In this document: piece by piece, positions 18,077 to 26,122 of the stretch
Numbering within the stretch: position 1 is the stretch's first letter
Layout of the letters: each line of letters opens with the position of its first letter
DNA from: Tessaracoccus sp. OH4464_COT-324
Lineage (GTDB): Bacteria; Actinomycetota; Actinomycetes; Propionibacteriales; Propionibacteriaceae
Assembly (NCBI RefSeq): GCF_003932855.1
Contig: NZ_RQYZ01000008.1
Location: 62,001-126,000, forward strand
Reading direction: 5' to 3'
Length of the DNA: 64,000 nt
The notes under the pieces: generated by a model
Told to the model about the DNA's origin: nothing
What the model saw: only the letters and a program-made list of their open reading frames with translations
The model's database searches: none
Program-made: the position numbers and the translations under genes

Positions 18077-19420
18077 ATGAGCAAGCTGATAGAGGTTCCC
18101 CCCATCCACGAAACCGGCGCGGGGGCGGGCCGGGTCATGACGATGTCCACCATCGCCTTCACCTTGATGTTCGCGGTGTGGCTGATGTTCGGCATCCTGG
18201 GCATCCCGATCCAGAAAGAACTGGGGCTCAGCGACGAGCAGTTGAGTTGGATATCCGCGGTGGCTGTGCTGAACGGCTCCATGTGGCGGCTGCCGGCCGG
18301 CATCATCACGGACCGCATCGGCGGCCGCAAGGTGACCCTGTTCATGCTGTTCGCCACCGCCATACCTGCCTACCTGGTGTCGGTGGCGCAGAACTACATG
18401 TGGCTGCTGGTTCTGGCCTTCCTGGTCGGTTTCGCCGGAAACCTGTTCTCTGTCGGCACCGCCTGGAACTCGGCCTGGTATGCCAAGGACCGCCAGGGGC
18501 TAGCGCTCGGCGTGTTCGGAGCGGGTAACGTGGGCGCTTCCGTCACCAAGTTCATCGGCCCGGGCTTGATCGCGGCGACGGCGGGTTCCACGTATATCCT
18601 GGGCGTTCAAGGCGGCTGGCGGTTGATCCCCGTGATCTACGCAGTGCTGCTGATCATCACCGGCGTGCTCACCTGGTTGGTTGTTCCTCACGTGGACCGG
18701 GCGCCAGGGGCATCGAAGCCGATCAAGGAGATGCTGGCGCCGCTATCCAGCGTCCGAGTCTGGCGCTTCAGCCTCTACTACGTGGCCGTTTTCGGTGCCT
18801 ACGTGGCGCTGTCGGCCTGGCTGCCGAAGTACTATGTGGATAACTTCGAAACCAGTCTGAGCACTGCTGGGCTACTGACGGCGACGTTCATCTTCCCTGC
18901 CTCGCTGCTTAGGCCGCTCGGCGGCTGGATGAGCGACCACTTTGGCGCACGTCGCGTGATGTACGGCACCTTCGGGTTGATGCTGGTGACCAGCGGTATC
19001 CTCATGATGCCCAACGGCTTCCTGACCATAGTGCTGCCCGACGGCTCCACCTCGGAGCATTGGCACTACACGATGCAGTTGCCCTGGTTTGTGGTGTTGG
19101 TTTTCCTACTCGGCTGCGCCATGGGCCTTGGCAAAGCCGCCGTCTACAAACACATTCCTGAGTACTTCCCTGACAACGTTGGGTCGGTCGGTGGGCTCGT
19201 CGGCATGCTGGGCGGGTTGGGCGGATTCTTCCTGCCTCCGCTGTTTGCCTACACCAAGACGTGGTCGGGATTCCCCAGCTCTACTTTCTTTTGCATCTTC
19301 GTCCTGGTCGCCGTGTGTACGTTGTGGATGCACTTCACAATCGTCCGGATGTTGCATGAAAAGGCGCCAGAACTGGCTGACAACTTTGAGACCCCCGCTA
19401 AGGAAGGAGCCTCGGCATGA
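18077..19420 (+). CDS. narK: Nitrate transporter, NarK1-type MFS
   Basis: 447 aa with 12 predicted helices. Both nitrate-signature regions are present: GFAGNLFSVGTAWNSAWY (helix 5) and GLVGMLGGLGGFFLPPLF (helix 11), plus the inter-helix RxGGRK motif. The short cytoplasmic N-terminus and sequence type resemble NarK1 nitrate/proton symporters. AGGAGAA lies directly before ATG 18077; the frame continues upstream inside narI and is not used. It is paired with a second NarK whose start overlaps its stop by 4 bp. Confidence 0.92.
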   Translation: MSKLIEVPPIHETGAGAGRVMTMSTIAFTLMFAVWLMFGILGIPIQKELGLSDEQLSWISAVAVLNGSMWRLPAGIITDRIGGRKVTLFMLFATAIPAYLVSVAQNYMWLLVLAFLVGFAGNLFSVGTAWNSAWYAKDRQGLALGVFGAGNVGASVTKFIGPGLIAATAGSTYILGVQGGWRLIPVIYAVLLIITGVLTWLVVPHVDRAPGASKPIKEMLAPLSSVRVWRFSLYYVAVFGAYVALSAWLPKYYVDNFETSLSTAGLLTATFIFPASLLRPLGGWMSDHFGARRVMYGTFGLMLVTSGILMMPNGFLTIVLPDGSTSEHWHYTMQLPWFVVLVFLLGCAMGLGKAAVYKHIPEYFPDNVGSVGGLVGMLGGLGGFFLPPLFAYTKTWSGFPSSTFFCIFVLVAVCTLWMHFTIVRMLHEKAPELADNFETPAKEGASA

Positions 19421-20805
19421 CCGCGCCTGCTACCAAGGGTGACTGGCTGGTCACCTGGGATCCGGAAGACGAAAAATCGTGGGACAAGAAGCTGGCTTGG
19501 ACCACGCTGACCATCACCACGATCTCACTGACGCTGTGCTTCGTGGCGTGGTTCCTGCCCAGCGCCATCGTGCCGCGTCTGCTGGCCCTCGGCTTCGACA
19601 TCAGCAAGAACGAACTCTACTGGCTCGCCGCCATGCCGGGCCTCTCCGGCGGTCTGCTCCGACTGGTGTGGATGGTGTTGCCCCCGATCATGGGCACCAG
19701 AAAGATGGTGTCCCTGACCACCGCGGCTCTTGTGTTGCCGTTGGTGGGCTGGGGTGTGGCCGTGCAGAACAACCAGACGCCGTACTGGGTTCTGCTGCTC
19801 CTGGCTTTTTTGGCGGGCCTCGGTGGCGGCGCGTTCTCGGGTTTCATGCCTTCGACCTCCTTCTTCTTCCCGCGGAAGGCTCAGGGCACCGCATTGGGCA
19901 TTCAGGCCGGTGTGGGCAACTTCGGGGTTTCGTTGGTGCAGTTGCTGACGCCCTGGCTGATCGGTTTTTCGATGGTGGGCTTCCTGGGGTCGAGCCAGAC
20001 CATGGCGACCGCGGGCGGAACCACCCGCGAAGTCTTCTACCAGAATGCGGCCTTCCTCTACGTGCCCATTGCGCTCGCCGTGGCCATTTGGGCCTACCTG
20101 GCGCTGCGATCCGTCCCGGTGAAGGCGAACATTCGCCAGCAGTTCGACATCTTCTCCAACCAGGACACGTGGTGGATGACGGCGCTGTACATCATGACCT
20201 TCGGCACCTTCTCGGGTCTGTCCGCCCAGTTCGGCCTCCTGATGTTCAACCTCTACGGCGCGGGCAACCCGGCGATCGTGGAGGGCGCTGGCGAAACCGC
20301 GCGAGTGCTGGTCGAGGGCTACGCGCTGCCGGATCCGGTCGCCTACGTTTTCCTCGGCCCGCTCGTAGGCGCGGGCGCGCGGGTGCTGTTCTCCCCGCTG
20401 ACGGACAAGATGGGCGGCGCCATCTGGACGCTGATCTCTGGGATTGGGCTGGTGGCCGCGATCGGCGTCACGATTCCTGCGCTTTCTCCGGACACCTCCA
20501 GCGCGGAGTCGCTGCAGGGTGGGTTCAACCTGTTCCTGTGGGGAATGTTGGCCATCTTCCTGTTCTCCGGTATCGGCAATGCCTCGACCTTCAAGCAGAT
20601 GCCCATGATCTTCGAGCGTCGTCAGGCGGGCGGGGTGATCGGTTGGACCGCAGCCATCGCCGCCTTCGGGCCGTTCCTGTTCGGCATTGGGCTTTCGATG
20701 CTCGGCCCCGTCGTGTTCTACGTCATCGGCGTGATCTGGTGCCTGGTGTGCACCGCTATCACCTGGTGGCGTTACGCCAAGCCCGGTGCAGCGAAACCCA
20801 GCTGA
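19417..20805 (+). CDS. narK: Nitrate/nitrite antiporter, NarK2-type MFS
   Basis: 462 aa with 12 helices and a longer charged N-terminus (DWLVTWDPEDEKSWDKK) typical of the NarK2 branch. It has signature-like GFMPSTSFFFPRKAQGTALGIQAG and GIGNASTFKQMPMIFERRQ. NarK2 proteins exchange nitrate for nitrite. The tandem NarK1-NarK2 pair suits respiration: symport to start, antiport to run and remove nitrite. Direction and specificity are inferred from the family. Confidence 0.92.
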   Translation: MTAPATKGDWLVTWDPEDEKSWDKKLAWTTLTITTISLTLCFVAWFLPSAIVPRLLALGFDISKNELYWLAAMPGLSGGLLRLVWMVLPPIMGTRKMVSLTTAALVLPLVGWGVAVQNNQTPYWVLLLLAFLAGLGGGAFSGFMPSTSFFFPRKAQGTALGIQAGVGNFGVSLVQLLTPWLIGFSMVGFLGSSQTMATAGGTTREVFYQNAAFLYVPIALAVAIWAYLALRSVPVKANIRQQFDIFSNQDTWWMTALYIMTFGTFSGLSAQFGLLMFNLYGAGNPAIVEGAGETARVLVEGYALPDPVAYVFLGPLVGAGARVLFSPLTDKMGGAIWTLISGIGLVAAIGVTIPALSPDTSSAESLQGGFNLFLWGMLAIFLFSGIGNASTFKQMPMIFERRQAGGVIGWTAAIAAFGPFLFGIGLSMLGPVVFYVIGVIWCLVCTAITWWRYAKPGAAKPS

Positions 20806-20814
20806 CCTACGCCC

Positions 20815-21222
20815 GTGGAGACGATCACTGAAGTCAACATCGACGCCGACCGGCTGCTGGCCGCCGTGCACGACGACCGCGCCGGGGCGGTTGTGACCTT
20901 CGCCGGTGTCGTGCGCAACCACGACCGCGGGGCGGCGGTCACCGGCATCGAATACGTCGCCCATCCGTCGGCCGGGCGGGTGCTGGCCGAGATCGTGGAC
21001 GATTTCACCCGGCGGGAAGGCGTGCATCGGGTGGTGGCCCAGCACCGCGTCGGCGTCCTCGGCATCGGCGGCTTGGCGCTGTTCGTCGCAGTTTCCGCCA
21101 GCCACCGAGCCCAGGCGTTCGACTGCGCCTGGCAGCTGGTGGATCGGGTCAAGGAGGTGCTACCCGTGTGGAAGAAACAGTTCCTGGCCGACGGCGGGTA
21201 CGAGTGGTCGCAATGCCCCTGA
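20815..21222 (+). CDS. moaE: Molybdopterin synthase catalytic subunit (MoaE)
   Basis: 135 aa. VVTFAGVVRNHDRG (residues ~25-38), HRVGVLGIGGLALFVAVSASHR and the catalytic Lys region KEVLPVWKKQFLADG match MoaE. With thiocarboxylated MoaD it inserts both sulfurs into cyclic pyranopterin. GTG start 9 bases after narK2. moaE is separated from moaD by the nar genes, which suggests one long transcript or a second promoter. Confidence 0.95.
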   Translation: METITEVNIDADRLLAAVHDDRAGAVVTFAGVVRNHDRGAAVTGIEYVAHPSAGRVLAEIVDDFTRREGVHRVVAQHRVGVLGIGGLALFVAVSASHRAQAFDCAWQLVDRVKEVLPVWKKQFLADGGYEWSQCP

Positions 21223-21947
21223 GCGCTGAGGAACGCATCAGGTACCAGCGCAACATTGATGTTCGGGGCATCGGAGAAGCCGGGCAGGAGAGGCTGTTAG
21301 CGGCCAGGGTGTTGGTGGTCGGAGCAGGCGGACTCGGCTCGGCGGCGCTGCCCTACCTGGCTGCGGCAGGAGTCGGGCGAATCGCGGTGGTAGACGGCGA
21401 CGTGGTGGAGCTGGGCAACTTGCAACGTCAAGTACTGCACACTGACCTGGGCCGGAATAAGGCCGTCTCGGCGGCCGAGCGGCTGCAGCGCCTGAATCCC
21501 GGGATCCGGGTGGAGCCGATCCCACGGTTCCTATCAGACGAAGAAGCTGCGATCCTGTTTCCGCAGTTCGACCTGGTGCTGGACTGCTGCGACTCCTTCT
21601 CAGCTAAGTTCATGATCTCCGACGTGGCCCGGGCCACGCAGTCCCGATTGGTTTGGGCTTCCGCCGTGGGGATGCACGGGCAGTGCTCGGTCTTCGGCGT
21701 GCCCGACGAACACGGCGACGTGCTCTACTTGCGCGACCTGATCCCAGCTGAGCCTCCGGCGGGGAGCTACCCGCAGGCCGCGGAGGTGGGCGTCCTGGGG
21801 GCCATGGTCGGCCAGCTCGGCGCGCTGCAAGCCACCGAGGCCATCAAGTTGCTCGCCGGTTTTGGTGAGCCGCTCGTCGGGCGGGTGCTGGTGCTGGACG
21901 CGTCCACCGGTAGGTGGAACGTGCTGCCGTTGAGAAAGGCCCGCTGA
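21213..21947 (+). CDS. moeB: MoeB/ThiF-type sulfur-carrier adenylyltransferase, missing the usual cysteines
   Basis: 244 aa E1-like enzyme that adenylates the MoaD C-terminus. The ATP site GAGGLGSAALPYLAAAGVG (residues ~33-51) and Asp/Arg region VDGDVVELGNLQRQ are intact. It lacks the two Zn CxxC pairs of E. coli MoeB. The position of the conserved Cys in the usual PSCAExGVLG loop is Ala here (YPQAAEVGVLGAM). No rhodanese domain follows, unlike MoeZ. The start overlaps moaE by 10 bp and the stop overlaps moeA by 1 bp. Confidence 0.9.
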   Translation: MPLSAEERIRYQRNIDVRGIGEAGQERLLAARVLVVGAGGLGSAALPYLAAAGVGRIAVVDGDVVELGNLQRQVLHTDLGRNKAVSAAERLQRLNPGIRVEPIPRFLSDEEAAILFPQFDLVLDCCDSFSAKFMISDVARATQSRLVWASAVGMHGQCSVFGVPDEHGDVLYLRDLIPAEPPAGSYPQAAEVGVLGAMVGQLGALQATEAIKLLAGFGEPLVGRVLVLDASTGRWNVLPLRKAR

Positions 21948-23164
21948 TGTTGAGTCTGGATACCTACCGCGAATGGGTTGTTTCGCAGCTGACCCGGCTG
22001 CCCGTCGAATCGAGCCCGATCGGATCTGGTCATGGCAGGGGGCTGGCGGAGGACCTGGTTGCCCGGTTTGCGGTGCCGCCGTTCGATAACTCTGCGATGG
22101 ATGGTTTCGCGGTGCGAGCCGTCGACCTGGCTGCCGGCGCGGTGCTGCGGGTCGTCGGCGACGTCCCGGCCGGGGCAGCCAGCGTGCCCGGGGTGGGCCC
22201 GGGAGAGACGGCCCGAATCATGACCGGGGCTCCGCTGCCCCCCGGCGCGGATACGGTGTTGCCCGTGGAACTGACGGACCAGCCAACGGGCAGCGTGCCG
22301 TTACCGACGACGGTGCGAGTGCAGCAGCCGGTGGCGGCAGGCAGCCACATCCGTAGGCGGGGTGAGAACACCCACCCTGGGGACGTGGTGCTCCGCTCCG
22401 GCCAGCGGTGGAGCGCAGCCTGTGCGGCTGCGGCCGCGTCGGTGGGGTACGCCCGGGTACCTCTCGTGCGTCGTCCGAAGGTGGCGGTCATCAGCACGGG
22501 CAGTGAGCTCGTCGCTCCCGGAGCCGACCTGGGGTTCGGGCAGATCCCCGATTCCAACAGCGTGCTGCTGGCCGGGCTGGTGCGCCAGTTCGGGGCTGAG
22601 GCGGCGTGGGCGAGCAGCGTTGACGACCGGCTGGAGTCGTTTGAGTGGGCGCTGCGGGAAGCGGCCGGGGTCGACCTGATCGTCACGAGCGGTGGGGTGT
22701 CGGTCGGGGCATTCGAGGTGGTGCGGCGTTCCACCCAGGGGCAGGTACGGTTCGAGCAGGTGGCGATGCAGCCGGGCAAGCCGCAGGCTTTCGGCCGGGT
22801 CCGGCTGCCCGGAGGCGAAGTCCCGCTCGTGGGGCTGCCCGGCAATCCGGTCAGTGTGTTTGTGTCCGCCTGGGCGATCGTCCGTCCTGCGCTGGCCCGG
22901 CTCGGCGGCTGGAGGGCCTCCTGGCCGAGCCTGCGGGCCGTCGTCGGGCGGGGATGGAGAAGCCCGGAAGGTCGGCAGCAGTTCGTGCCCGTGCAGCTTT
23001 CCTGGGCCGACGACGGAACCGCCCACGCGTTGCCCACGCATCGGCTTGGGGCGGGCTCACACCTGGTGGCCTCGCTGCACCTGACTGACGGGCTGGCCGT
23101 GGTGCCCGCCCAGGCACGTGAGGTGGCCGAGGGGGAGGTGGTGACCGTTCTGCTTACCCGGTGA
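21947..23164 (+). CDS. moeA: Molybdopterin molybdenumtransferase
   Basis: 405 aa. It inserts molybdate into adenylylated molybdopterin. Motifs in order: FDNSAMDGFAVR (residues ~46-57), RIMTGAPLPPGADTVLPVE, ISTGSEL, the MPT-binding TSGGVSVG, then MQPGKPQAFG and GLPGNPVSVFVSA. The canonical Asp pair after SGGVSVG is AFEV here, a mild deviation. The ATG overlaps the moeB stop by one base. It ends convergent with the MoaB-MoaC fusion gene. Confidence 0.95.
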   Translation: MLSLDTYREWVVSQLTRLPVESSPIGSGHGRGLAEDLVARFAVPPFDNSAMDGFAVRAVDLAAGAVLRVVGDVPAGAASVPGVGPGETARIMTGAPLPPGADTVLPVELTDQPTGSVPLPTTVRVQQPVAAGSHIRRRGENTHPGDVVLRSGQRWSAACAAAAASVGYARVPLVRRPKVAVISTGSELVAPGADLGFGQIPDSNSVLLAGLVRQFGAEAAWASSVDDRLESFEWALREAAGVDLIVTSGGVSVGAFEVVRRSTQGQVRFEQVAMQPGKPQAFGRVRLPGGEVPLVGLPGNPVSVFVSAWAIVRPALARLGGWRASWPSLRAVVGRGWRSPEGRQQFVPVQLSWADDGTAHALPTHRLGAGSHLVASLHLTDGLAVVPAQAREVAEGEVVTVLLTR

Positions 23165-23174
23165 GCCGGGGCCG

Positions 23175-24170
23175 TCACTCGGCGGGGCGCCGCCAGTCTC
23201 CGGAGCGCCCGCCGCTCTTGGCCACCACCTTGGCCGAGGTGATTTCGCAGAGCCGGTCCACGCCTTTGGCCATGTCGACCACCGCCAGAGCGGCTACCGT
23301 CGCTGCGGTTAGCGCCTCCATTTCCACGCCGGTGCGGTCCGCCGCCCGAACCGTCGCGGAGATGTCGACCCCGGAATCAGTGACGGCTAGGTCCACCACG
23401 ACACCGTGCACCCCGATGACGTGGGCCAGTGGCAGGAGGTCGGGAACCCGCTTGGCGGCGGCGATGCCCGCGGAGCGGGCCACGGCTAGCACGTCGCCCT
23501 TGGGCATTCGGTGATCGCGCAGCAGGGCGACCACCTCGGGGCTGCACTTGACGCTGGCCTCGGCCGTGGCCGTGCGGACGGTCGTCTGTTTCTCGGTGAC
23601 GTCCACCATGCGGGCCTGGCCGGCGCCGTCGAGGTGGGTGAACTGGGTTGCCTTCGGCTGGCTCGGGGGTCGATTCAGGTCGTGATCCGCGCCGTCGAGC
23701 TGTTCGACGATGTGTGTCAGCAGCGGTGACAGGACCGCAAGCGTGTCGCGCGCTCCGCCGCGGGAGCCTGGCGCGTTGAAGATGAAGCACGGCCTGCCGT
23801 CGGCGGGGGCGATCACTCCTGCGAGGCCACGCGACAAGGTGGCCAGCTCGGTCTTGGCTGCCCCGGCGCGTCGCACGGCCTCGGCTATGCCGGGCACGTC
23901 GTAGGCGAGCAGCTCGGCTGTGGCCTCGACGGTCACATCGCGCGGGCCCACCCCGGTCCCGCCCGTGGTGAGGATCACGCGCGCCCCTGCGCCCACCGCA
24001 TCGCGCACGGCCTGCTGGATCAGCGGGGTATCGTCGGGAACCAGCACAGCCGGGAGCACTGTGAAGCCCAGCTCGGCCAGGCCGTCGCGCAGGACGGGGC
24101 CGGAGCGGTCCTCGTAGATGTCGGCCGCGGCTCGGTCGGAACAGGTGATGACGACGGCGGTGTAAGACAT
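23175..24170 (-). CDS. Bifunctional MoaB(MogA)-MoaC fusion
   Basis: 331 aa. Residues 1-~160 are a MogA/MoaB domain: VVITCSDRAAADIYEDRSGP, LTTGGTGVGPRDVT and FNAPGSRGGARD, the MPT-adenylylating fold. Residues ~175-331 are a MoaC domain: ARMVDVTEKQTTVRTATAEASV, KGDVLAVARSAGIAAAKRVPDLLPLAH and GVEMEALTAATVAALAVVDMAKGVD with the active-site Glu, Asp and Lys. So one chain covers cyclic pyranopterin formation (after MoaA) and adenylylation before MoeA. In the MoaC half the usual PLCHP is PLAHV. The ATG is leaderless, with TAAACT six bases upstream. Confidence 0.93.
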   Translation of the reverse strand: MSYTAVVITCSDRAAADIYEDRSGPVLRDGLAELGFTVLPAVLVPDDTPLIQQAVRDAVGAGARVILTTGGTGVGPRDVTVEATAELLAYDVPGIAEAVRRAGAAKTELATLSRGLAGVIAPADGRPCFIFNAPGSRGGARDTLAVLSPLLTHIVEQLDGADHDLNRPPSQPKATQFTHLDGAGQARMVDVTEKQTTVRTATAEASVKCSPEVVALLRDHRMPKGDVLAVARSAGIAAAKRVPDLLPLAHVIGVHGVVVDLAVTDSGVDISATVRAADRTGVEMEALTAATVAALAVVDMAKGVDRLCEITSAKVVAKSGGRSGDWRRPAE

Positions 24171-24176
24171 ATGCTC

Positions 24177-24182
24177 AGTTTA
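24177..24182 (-). promoter_or_regulatory. Leaderless promoter of the MoaB-MoaC gene
   Basis: TAAACT on the minus strand lies exactly 6 bases before the ATG at 24170. Confidence 0.5.
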
Positions 24183-24200
24183 ACCAGCCCCGGCTGCTCT

Positions 24201-24212
24201 CCGCGTATGCGG
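24201..24212. promoter_or_regulatory. Dyad CCGC-GTAT-GCGG
   Basis: A perfect 4-bp-arm dyad between the divergent leaderless promoters of the MoaB-MoaC gene and the HTH-TOBE regulator. It is a candidate operator for the molybdate-responsive regulator. Confidence 0.35.
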
Positions 24213-24216
24213 ACGA

Positions 24217-24222
24217 TAAGCT
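24217..24222 (+). promoter_or_regulatory. Leaderless promoter of the HTH-TOBE gene
   Basis: TAAGCT lies exactly 6 bases before ATG 24229. No SD is seen. Confidence 0.5.
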
Positions 24223-24228
24223 CTTGCT

Positions 24229-24636
24229 ATGACGCAGATACGGATCAAGGCGGCCTCGCAGTTGCTCGGGGTCAGTGACGACACGGTGCGCCGGTGGGTC
24301 TCTGCTGGGAGGCTGGAAATGGGCGAGGATGACAGCGGGTGCAGCGTCGTCCCCGGGGAGCAGCTGGCGAGGCTCGCCCAAGAACTGGCGAACGGCTCCA
24401 TCGAGGAACTCGATCCCGGGTTGGGTAGACGCTCCGCGCGCAATCACCTGACCGGTATCGTGACTGCGGTCAAATCGGATCCGGTGATGAGCCAAGTGGA
24501 GTTGCAGTGCGGCCGTTTCCGGGTGGTCTCGCTGATCTCCACCGAGGCTGTGGAGGAGTTGGGGCTCCAGGTGGGTGCCATCGGCACCGCTGTTATCAAG
24601 GCCACCAACGTGACGATCGAGGCGGGCGAAGCATGA
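24229..24636 (+). CDS. HTH-TOBE molybdate-binding regulator
   Basis: 135 aa. Residues ~4-50 form a MerR/excisionase-like helix-turn-helix (IKAASQLLGVSDDTVRRWVSAGRL). Residues ~70-133 form a Mop/TOBE domain (NHLTGIVTAVKSDPVMSQVELQCG...STEAVEELGLQVG...VIKATNVTI) that binds molybdate. It overlaps modA by 4 bp, so it is probably a local molybdate sensor for modABC and the divergent MoaB-MoaC gene. It is much shorter than E. coli ModE and has a single TOBE domain. Confidence 0.85.
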   Translation: MTQIRIKAASQLLGVSDDTVRRWVSAGRLEMGEDDSGCSVVPGEQLARLAQELANGSIEELDPGLGRRSARNHLTGIVTAVKSDPVMSQVELQCGRFRVVSLISTEAVEELGLQVGAIGTAVIKATNVTIEAGEA

Positions 24637-25352
24637 GAAAGCTGTTCGCCCTGGCGATTTCCGCTGGGCTTGCTCTTACGGGGTGCACTGCTTCCCGGCA
24701 GGAGACCGAGAAGACCCAGCCGACGGTCTTCGCGGCCGCTTCGCTCGGCAAGGTACTGCCGGAGATAGAGCCGAACGCGTCCTACTCCTTCGACGGTTCC
24801 TCGGGGCTGGTGGACCAACTCGCGGGAGGTGCGCGCGCCGACGTGTTCCTCTCCGCCGACGAACGCAACATGAACAAGGCCGTGGAGAAGGGCCTGGTGG
24901 AGAAACCGACGATGTTCGCCACCAACTACCTGGTCCTGGTCACCCCGGGAGGGAACCCGGCCGGCATCACGGGGCTGGACGACTCCCTCACGGGCAAGAA
25001 GCTGGTGGTGTGCGCTCCCGAGGTGCCCTGCGGGGCTGCCTCCTTGAAGCTGGCGGAGCGTCGCGGCGTCACGCTGAAGCCGATCTCGGAGGAGTCCAAG
25101 GTGAGCGACGTCGTCGGCAAGGTGTCCTCCGGAGAGGCAGACGCCGGGCTGGTCTACGCCACTGATGCGGCGGCTGCCAAGAATGTGGAGACGATCCCGG
25201 TGCCAGGCGCCGAGGAGAACCCGAACACGTACTGGGCTGCGGTGGTGAAGGGGGCGGGCCAGCCAGAGACGGCGGCTCAGTTCATCAAGAAACTCACCCA
25301 GGAGGAGGGGCTGGCCAAGCTGAAGGCTGCCGGGTTCGGGCCGCCCAGGTGA
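24633..25352 (+). CDS. modA: Molybdate-binding lipoprotein
   Basis: 239 aa. A lipoprotein signal with lipobox LTGC at residues ~16-19 anchors it outside the membrane. The mature part is a ModA-type periplasmic-binding fold: VFAAASLGKVLPEI, SYSFDGSSGLVDQLAGGARADVFLSAD, and the C-terminal ADAGLVYATDA. It captures molybdate for ModBC. The ATG lies within the stop of the HTH-TOBE gene, and its stop overlaps modB by 4 bp. Confidence 0.93.
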   Translation: MRKLFALAISAGLALTGCTASRQETEKTQPTVFAAASLGKVLPEIEPNASYSFDGSSGLVDQLAGGARADVFLSADERNMNKAVEKGLVEKPTMFATNYLVLVTPGGNPAGITGLDDSLTGKKLVVCAPEVPCGAASLKLAERRGVTLKPISEESKVSDVVGKVSSGEADAGLVYATDAAAAKNVETIPVPGAEENPNTYWAAVVKGAGQPETAAQFIKKLTQEEGLAKLKAAGFGPPR

Positions 25353-26122
25353 GGATCCCTCGGTGGGCCTGGGCGGCGTTCGCCCTGGCCGTGGCCCTGC
25401 TGTTGATTCCGATCGTCGGGCTGCTGATCCGCACGCCGTGGGCTCGCCTGCCGCAGCTCCTGGCGAGCGAGCGAGCCCTCGACGCGATCCTGCTCAGCCT
25501 CACGACGTCCACCGCCGCAGTCGGTTTGGTACTCGTCCTGGGGGTGCCTGCCGCGCTGGTGCTCGCCCGGGGCCGGGGCCGCTGGGCCCACTGGTGCCGC
25601 ACCGGGTTCGCCATTCCGATGGCTCTGCCGCCGGTGGTGGCTGGCCTGGCCCTGCTGCTCACTTTGGGCAGGAAGGGGCTGATTGGTCAGCCGCTGTCGG
25701 CGCTCGGCATCGAGATCGGCTTCACCACCGTCGCGGTGATCCTGGCCCAAACCTTCGTCGCGCTGCCTTTCCTCGTGCTCACCGTCGAAGGGGCGATGCG
25801 CAGTTCGGGCACGGGGCAGGAGTTGGCGGCCGCCCACCTGGGCGCCACGCCCACCCGGGTGCTGTTCACGGTGACGCTGCCCAGGCTGGCGCCGGCCATC
25901 GTCTCCGGGCTGGTGTTGGCCTTCGCTAGGGCGCTGGGCGAGTTTGGCGCGACGCTGACCTTCGCGGGGTCGTTGCAGGGAGTCACCCGCACCCTCCCGC
26001 TGGAGATCTACCTGCTGAGGGAGTCCGATTCCGACCTGGCCCTAGCCCTGGCCGCGATTCTGGTGATCGTCGCCGTGGGGTTGATGGGCGCGGCGAACCG
26101 GATGAGGGGGGTCAATGACTGA
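25349..26122 (+). CDS. modB: Molybdate ABC transporter permease
   Basis: 257 aa with about six membrane helices and the binding-protein-dependent permease EAA loop (GQELAAAHLGATPTRVLFTVTLPRLAPAI, residues ~152-180), followed by ALGEFGATLTFAG, a strong ModB signature. GTG start overlapping the modA stop; it overlaps modC by 8 bp. Confidence 0.95.
   Translation: MRIPRWAWAAFALAVALLLIPIVGLLIRTPWARLPQLLASERALDAILLSLTTSTAAVGLVLVLGVPAALVLARGRGRWAHWCRTGFAIPMALPPVVAGLALLLTLGRKGLIGQPLSALGIEIGFTTVAVILAQTFVALPFLVLTVEGAMRSSGTGQELAAAHLGATPTRVLFTVTLPRLAPAIVSGLVLAFARALGEFGATLTFAGSLQGVTRTLPLEIYLLRESDSDLALALAAILVIVAVGLMGAANRMRGVND

Noticed and set aside
19525-21105. Minus-strand open frame of 526 codons
   Set aside because: Lies antisense to narK2 and moaE, with no recognisable domain.
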